The position numbers and the translations under genes are program-made. Below are positions 61,144-64,000 of a stretch of 64,000 bases of DNA, one piece after another; position 1 is the first letter of the stretch, and each line of letters begins with the position of its first letter. The stretch comes from Anaerolinea sp. Lineage in GTDB: Bacteria; Chloroflexota; Limnocylindria; Limnocylindrales; CSP1-4. The notes under the pieces are model-generated. The model did not search any database and was not told the DNA's origin. It was given only the letters and a program-made list of their open reading frames with translations. The stretch covers positions 1 to 64,000 of the forward strand of contig PNKK01000009.1 in assembly GCA_013822395.1 (NCBI GenBank), in the 5' to 3' direction.

Positions 61144-61881
61144 TCAGCCGCGCTCGGTCAGACCCGGACCCGTACGGTGTCGCTCCGTGGCGGCCGTCGG
61201 ATGGTCACCCCGGGCGGCCCCGAGCAACTCCCGGATCTCATCGAGTGGCCGGTGGACGCCCATGAGGATCGGTGTGTCGCGGACGGTGGAGCGGCGCCCA
61301 TCCGTGCCCCGCAGGTCACGCACGAGGTCGGAGAACGACGGCAGATCGTCCGTCTCGTAGGCCACCACGAAATCCTGGTCGTCGAGGCCGAAGGAGTACG
61401 CGAGCAACTGGCGCACCTGCGGGTAGTTATGCCCGACCTTCATGTGCTCGTTCATCGCACCCTGCCGCACCTCGCGGGAGGACAGGTACCAGTCGGTCGA
61501 CTTCGTGAACGGGTAGACGATGAGGTATCGCGAGCGCTCCCCCTCGAACAGGGACTGCTCCTGGCTCGTGGGCCTGGCGACGTATTGGGACTCCCGGATC
61601 AGGCCGACGAAGCTCTCCCGTACGTTCAGCCAGGCCCCCAGCTCGGACCGCAGGAGCCGGGCCGCGGCCTCCTCCAGGGCGTCGATGCTCGGCGCAAGCC
61701 GCCATACCAGGACGTCGATCCCGGGCTTCATCCCGATGAGCGAGTACACATGCGACACGACCGCCGGATCGGCGTTGATCGCGGACGCGAAGTGTGAGGC
61801 CGTGGCGGCGCGCTGCTCGGCCGGCAGGCGGCGCCACGACGGATCGAGACCGAGCGCGAGGGCCTGCACGTAGTCGCTCAT
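61144..61881 (-). CDS. hemQ: Coproheme decarboxylase (chlorite dismutase family)
   Basis: A 245-residue HemQ-type protein: YLIVYPFTKSTDWYLSSREVR (catalytic region), EHMKVGHNYPQVRQL (heme-binding His region) and SFGLDDQDFVVAYETDDL. ATG 61881 gives the family N-terminus. Catalyses the last step of the coproporphyrin-dependent heme pathway used by Gram-positive-type bacteria and relatives. It diverges from a MerR-like regulator that is followed by hemA, and follows an iron uptake operon. Confidence 0.93.
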   Translation of the reverse strand: MSDYVQALALGLDPSWRRLPAEQRAATASHFASAINADPAVVSHVYSLIGMKPGIDVLVWRLAPSIDALEEAAARLLRSELGAWLNVRESFVGLIRESQYVARPTSQEQSLFEGERSRYLIVYPFTKSTDWYLSSREVRQGAMNEHMKVGHNYPQVRQLLAYSFGLDDQDFVVAYETDDLPSFSDLVRDLRGTDGRRSTVRDTPILMGVHRPLDEIRELLGAARGDHPTAATERHRTGPGLTERG

Positions 61882-61933
61882 TCGACATCCTCGGGTGACC
61901 GGATCCGGCGAGCGGCGCGAGCGCGCAACGCTC

Positions 61934-61959
61934 AAATCTCTACGATAGTATCTAAATCT
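61934..61959. promoter_or_regulatory. Candidate operator between hemQ and the MerR-like gene
   Basis: AAATCT repeated at 61934-61939 and 61954-61959 (20-bp spacing) around a GATAGTATC near-palindrome (61944-61952). The most AT-rich spot in the region, placed to control both divergent genes. Confidence 0.5.
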
Positions 61960-61999
61960 ACCGCGACAAGCGGCCATCCCAGATGGAGGGTCCGGCACG

Positions 62000-62848
62000 A
62001 TGAGCGACGCGCCCCGTCCCCCTCGCGCATGGCTGACCATCCACGAGGCAAGCGACCTGGTCGGCGTCTCGCCCGCCACGCTGCGTCGGTGGACAGAGGC
62101 CGGTGACCTCGAGGCGTTCGTCACGCCCGGCGGGCACCGTCGATTCTCCAGGAGCTCCATCCTGGGCCTTCTGCCCCACGGAGCGAAGCGCCGACGCAGG
62201 CTCCAGGAGCTCGGTGAGACGCCGGAGCGAATCGTTCGGCAGTACCGGCGCGAGCTGGCGGACCGCGCATCACCGGGTGATTGGGTCCGCGAGCTCGGCG
62301 ATGCGGAGCGTGAGTCGTTCCGCGAGCCCGGCCGTCGGATCCTGGTCGGCGTCCTGGGCTTTCTGGACGCGGCGACGCCCGATGAGAGCGAGGCCTCGCT
62401 CGCCGGTGCGCTCGAGGCTTCCGCCCGCTACGGCGCCATGGCACGCGAGCACGACATCCGCCTGGACGTGCTGACGAACACATTCCTCCGGTTCCGCCTT
62501 CCGTTTCTGCACGAGCTGAGCCGGATCGCGCGACGACGCCACCTGGAGGTCGATGAGGCGATGGACCTGCTCCTCGCCGCCTCGCGCGTGTTCGATCGGC
62601 TGCTCCTGGCCCTCCTCCGGGGACACGCCGACCTCCCGGTCACCGGCCCGGCGGCCTCGCCCGCGACCTCCCCCGCGACCGTGCCCGCGGCCTCGCCCGG
62701 GATCCCCTCGGTCACCGGCCCGACGACCTCCCCCGCGACCTCCCCCGCGACCGTGCCCGCGGCCTCGCCCGGGATCCCCTCGGTCACCGGCCCGACGACC
62801 TCCCCCGGGATCCCCACGGCGATCGCGACAACCGGGCATCCGGCGTGA
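62000..62848 (+). CDS. MerR-like regulator with RsbRD-like domain and repeated Pro/Thr/Ser tail
   Basis: A 282-residue protein. Residues 12-55 form a MerR-type HTH (LTIHEASDLVGVSPATLRRW, then GGHRRFSRSS). The middle is a helical domain resembling the RsbT co-antagonist N-terminal domain. The tail after residue 213 is Ala/Pro/Thr/Ser-rich and built from a 24-residue unit duplicated at DNA level. ATG 62000 has a GGAGGG upstream. The stop overlaps hemA (GTGA), so it is probably co-transcribed with heme synthesis and may control hemQ from the opposite side. Confidence 0.8.
   Translation: MSDAPRPPRAWLTIHEASDLVGVSPATLRRWTEAGDLEAFVTPGGHRRFSRSSILGLLPHGAKRRRRLQELGETPERIVRQYRRELADRASPGDWVRELGDAERESFREPGRRILVGVLGFLDAATPDESEASLAGALEASARYGAMAREHDIRLDVLTNTFLRFRLPFLHELSRIARRRHLEVDEAMDLLLAASRVFDRLLLALLRGHADLPVTGPAASPATSPATVPAASPGIPSVTGPTTSPATSPATVPAASPGIPSVTGPTTSPGIPTAIATTGHPA
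62640..62815 (+). repeat. 72-bp in-frame tandem repeat, two copies plus a partial third
   Basis: Units starting at 62640, 62712 and 62784 with only a few substitutions between them. They encode the Val-Thr-Gly-Pro / Ser-Pro-Ala-Thr tail of the MerR-like protein. Confidence 0.9.
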
Positions 62849-64000
62849 CCATCGGGGCACCGGTCCGGGACGCCACGCTCCCGGCCGACCAGCGAGGAGC
62901 CGGCGAAGCCGAGGTGCTCGCGTACGTGACGCACGCGCGGTCCGTCTCGAGCCGGCCGAGAGAGGCCTTTGCGGTCGAGCTGGCCGCGCTCGGCGACGGG
63001 CCCGGGCACGTCGTGGTGCACACGTGCCACCGGGTGGAGGTGTATGTCGCCCGGCGAAGCTTTCACGGTGAGCTCCCCGCTCTGCCCCCCGGCGGCGTCG
63101 TCCTGGACGACGCCGCCGCCGTGCGCCACCTGATCTCGGTCGGATGCGGGCTCGATAGCGCGATCCTCGGCGAGACGCAGATCCTCCACCAGCTCCGCCA
63201 GACGATCGGGGAGCGCCGGGCTGGACGCGCCCTTGACCCGGTCCTCGACCGGCTGTTCCAGGTGGCCCTCCACGCCGGTCGCGTCGCGCACGGATGGTTC
63301 CACGGCTCGCCGCGCTCGCTCGCGGACGTCGCGCTCGACCGGATCGAGAAGACGATCGGGCCGCTCCACGGCAGGCGGATCCTCGTGGTTGGCGTCGGGA
63401 AGATGGGTCGCCTCGCCGCCTTTGCCGCGGTGCGCCGTGGGTGCTCCGTGGTCGTGACGAACCGCGGCCCCGAGCGAGCCGCCCAGCTCGCTCGCGAGGT
63501 GAGCGGGACGACGATCCCATTCGGAACCGACGGTGCGATCGGCGACCTCGACGGCATCGTCGTCGCCATCGGGGGCGAATGGCCGGTCGGCCCTCGGGAC
63601 ACGGCCCGGCTGATCGAGCTCGCCCTGCCGATCGTCGACCTCTCGTCACCCCCGGCGGTGCCCGGTGCGTTGTGGCAGGGCCTCGGAGGGTGTTTCACCT
63701 CGGTCGACGATCTCGCGGATGACGGTGGCGGTCCCGGCGAGCGGATCCGTCGCCGCCTGGAGGATCTGATCACCGAGACCGGCCGTGACTACTGCCACTG
63801 GCTCCGGACGCGAGACGCCGTCCCGGCGATCCAGGCGGTCGTGTCGACCGCAGAGCAGCGCCGCCGCATCGAGGTCGATTGGCTGCGCCGGCGCCTGCCC
63901 GGCCTCTCGGCCGAGGAGCTCGGGATCGTGGACCAGATGAGCCATCGGCTGGTCGCGGCGATCCTGCATGCCCCGCTCGCCGCGCTGAACGACGACGCCT
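62845..64000 (+). CDS. hemA: Glutamyl-tRNA reductase, C-terminus cut by window edge
   Basis: At least 385 residues, still open at the right edge. Catalytic cysteine motif VVVHTCHRVEVYV, then LGETQILHQLRQ (GESQI-like), AGRVAHGWF and the NADPH domain motif RILVVGVGKMGRLAAFAA with VVTNRGPERAAQLA. The segment before the catalytic Cys lacks a clear version of the usual SHKTAP-type motif and is shorter than normal. The GTG overlaps the regulator stop. Makes glutamate-1-semialdehyde, the first committed step of heme synthesis. Confidence 0.9.
   Translation, partial: MTIGAPVRDATLPADQRGAGEAEVLAYVTHARSVSSRPREAFAVELAALGDGPGHVVVHTCHRVEVYVARRSFHGELPALPPGGVVLDDAAAVRHLISVGCGLDSAILGETQILHQLRQTIGERRAGRALDPVLDRLFQVALHAGRVAHGWFHGSPRSLADVALDRIEKTIGPLHGRRILVVGVGKMGRLAAFAAVRRGCSVVVTNRGPERAAQLAREVSGTTIPFGTDGAIGDLDGIVVAIGGEWPVGPRDTARLIELALPIVDLSSPPAVPGALWQGLGGCFTSVDDLADDGGGPGERIRRRLEDLITETGRDYCHWLRTRDAVPAIQAVVSTAEQRRRIEVDWLRRRLPGLSAEELGIVDQMSHRLVAAILHAPLAALNDDA

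Overview
The window is dense, very GC-rich bacterial chromosome (about 70% G+C by eye). Many genes start with GTG, many genes overlap by ATGA, GTGA or TGATG, and there is no rRNA, CRISPR array, prophage or intact insertion sequence. The gene mix suggests an uncultured, probably aerobic and heterotrophic member of the Chloroflexota (Limnocylindria-like), with actinobacterial origin as the alternative. It includes the coproheme-type heme gene hemQ, a two-subunit 2-oxoacid dehydrogenase E1, an actinobacterial-style short MutY, many lipoproteins and VapBC modules. This placement is inference; no marker gene such as 16S or rpoB is present.

Left end (1-8 kb): the start of a small conserved gene; a dgcN-dgcA pair that fits D-glutamate degradation through N-acetyl-glutamate; two PIN-toxin/antitoxin modules next to a tRNA-Glu(CTC) gene; an alpha/beta hydrolase that has lost its nucleophilic serine; and a DUF1015 protein.

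8-22 kb: one co-directional run of eight genes, with coding overlaps or short gaps. It encodes an exported GATase-like membrane protein, an ABC-2 ATPase and permease, a coiled-coil/collagen-like Gly-Gln repeat protein, a MoxR ATPase, a DUF58 protein and two large VWA membrane proteins. This resembles Bat/MoxR loci but is fused to an ABC exporter, and it is the best candidate in the window for an undescribed envelope system.

22-38 kb: a third PIN module, lipoproteins, an acyl-CoA synthetase, a secreted subtilase, an acyl-CoA dehydrogenase divergent from a SufR-like regulator, an acetamidase with a MoaD/ThiS-like protein and a SatP-type acetate carrier, and an adenosine deaminase-family enzyme.

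38-47 kb: lipoyl synthase and all parts of a 2-oxoacid dehydrogenase complex (E2, E1 beta, E1 alpha, E3), so the lipoyl cofactor maker sits beside its users. An XRE-HTH/PD-(D/E)XK protein is inserted on the opposite strand.

47-64 kb: plsY, an orphan ATPase, a zinc-ribbon protein, a DUF4260-tetR operon, a glpK-glpD-nnrE glycerol/repair operon, an Fe(III) ABC transporter operon ending in mutY (an Fe-S enzyme), then hemQ divergent from a MerR-like regulator that overlaps hemA. Iron uptake, Fe-S use and heme synthesis are therefore clustered.

A recurring oddity runs through the window: short perfect or near-perfect tandem duplications (13-75 bp) sit at gene boundaries. In two cases (lipA and lpd) the duplicated unit is the 3' end of the gene including its stop codon. 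In three others (E1 alpha, glpD, the merR-like gene) the duplication is inside the frame and lengthens the C-terminal tail.
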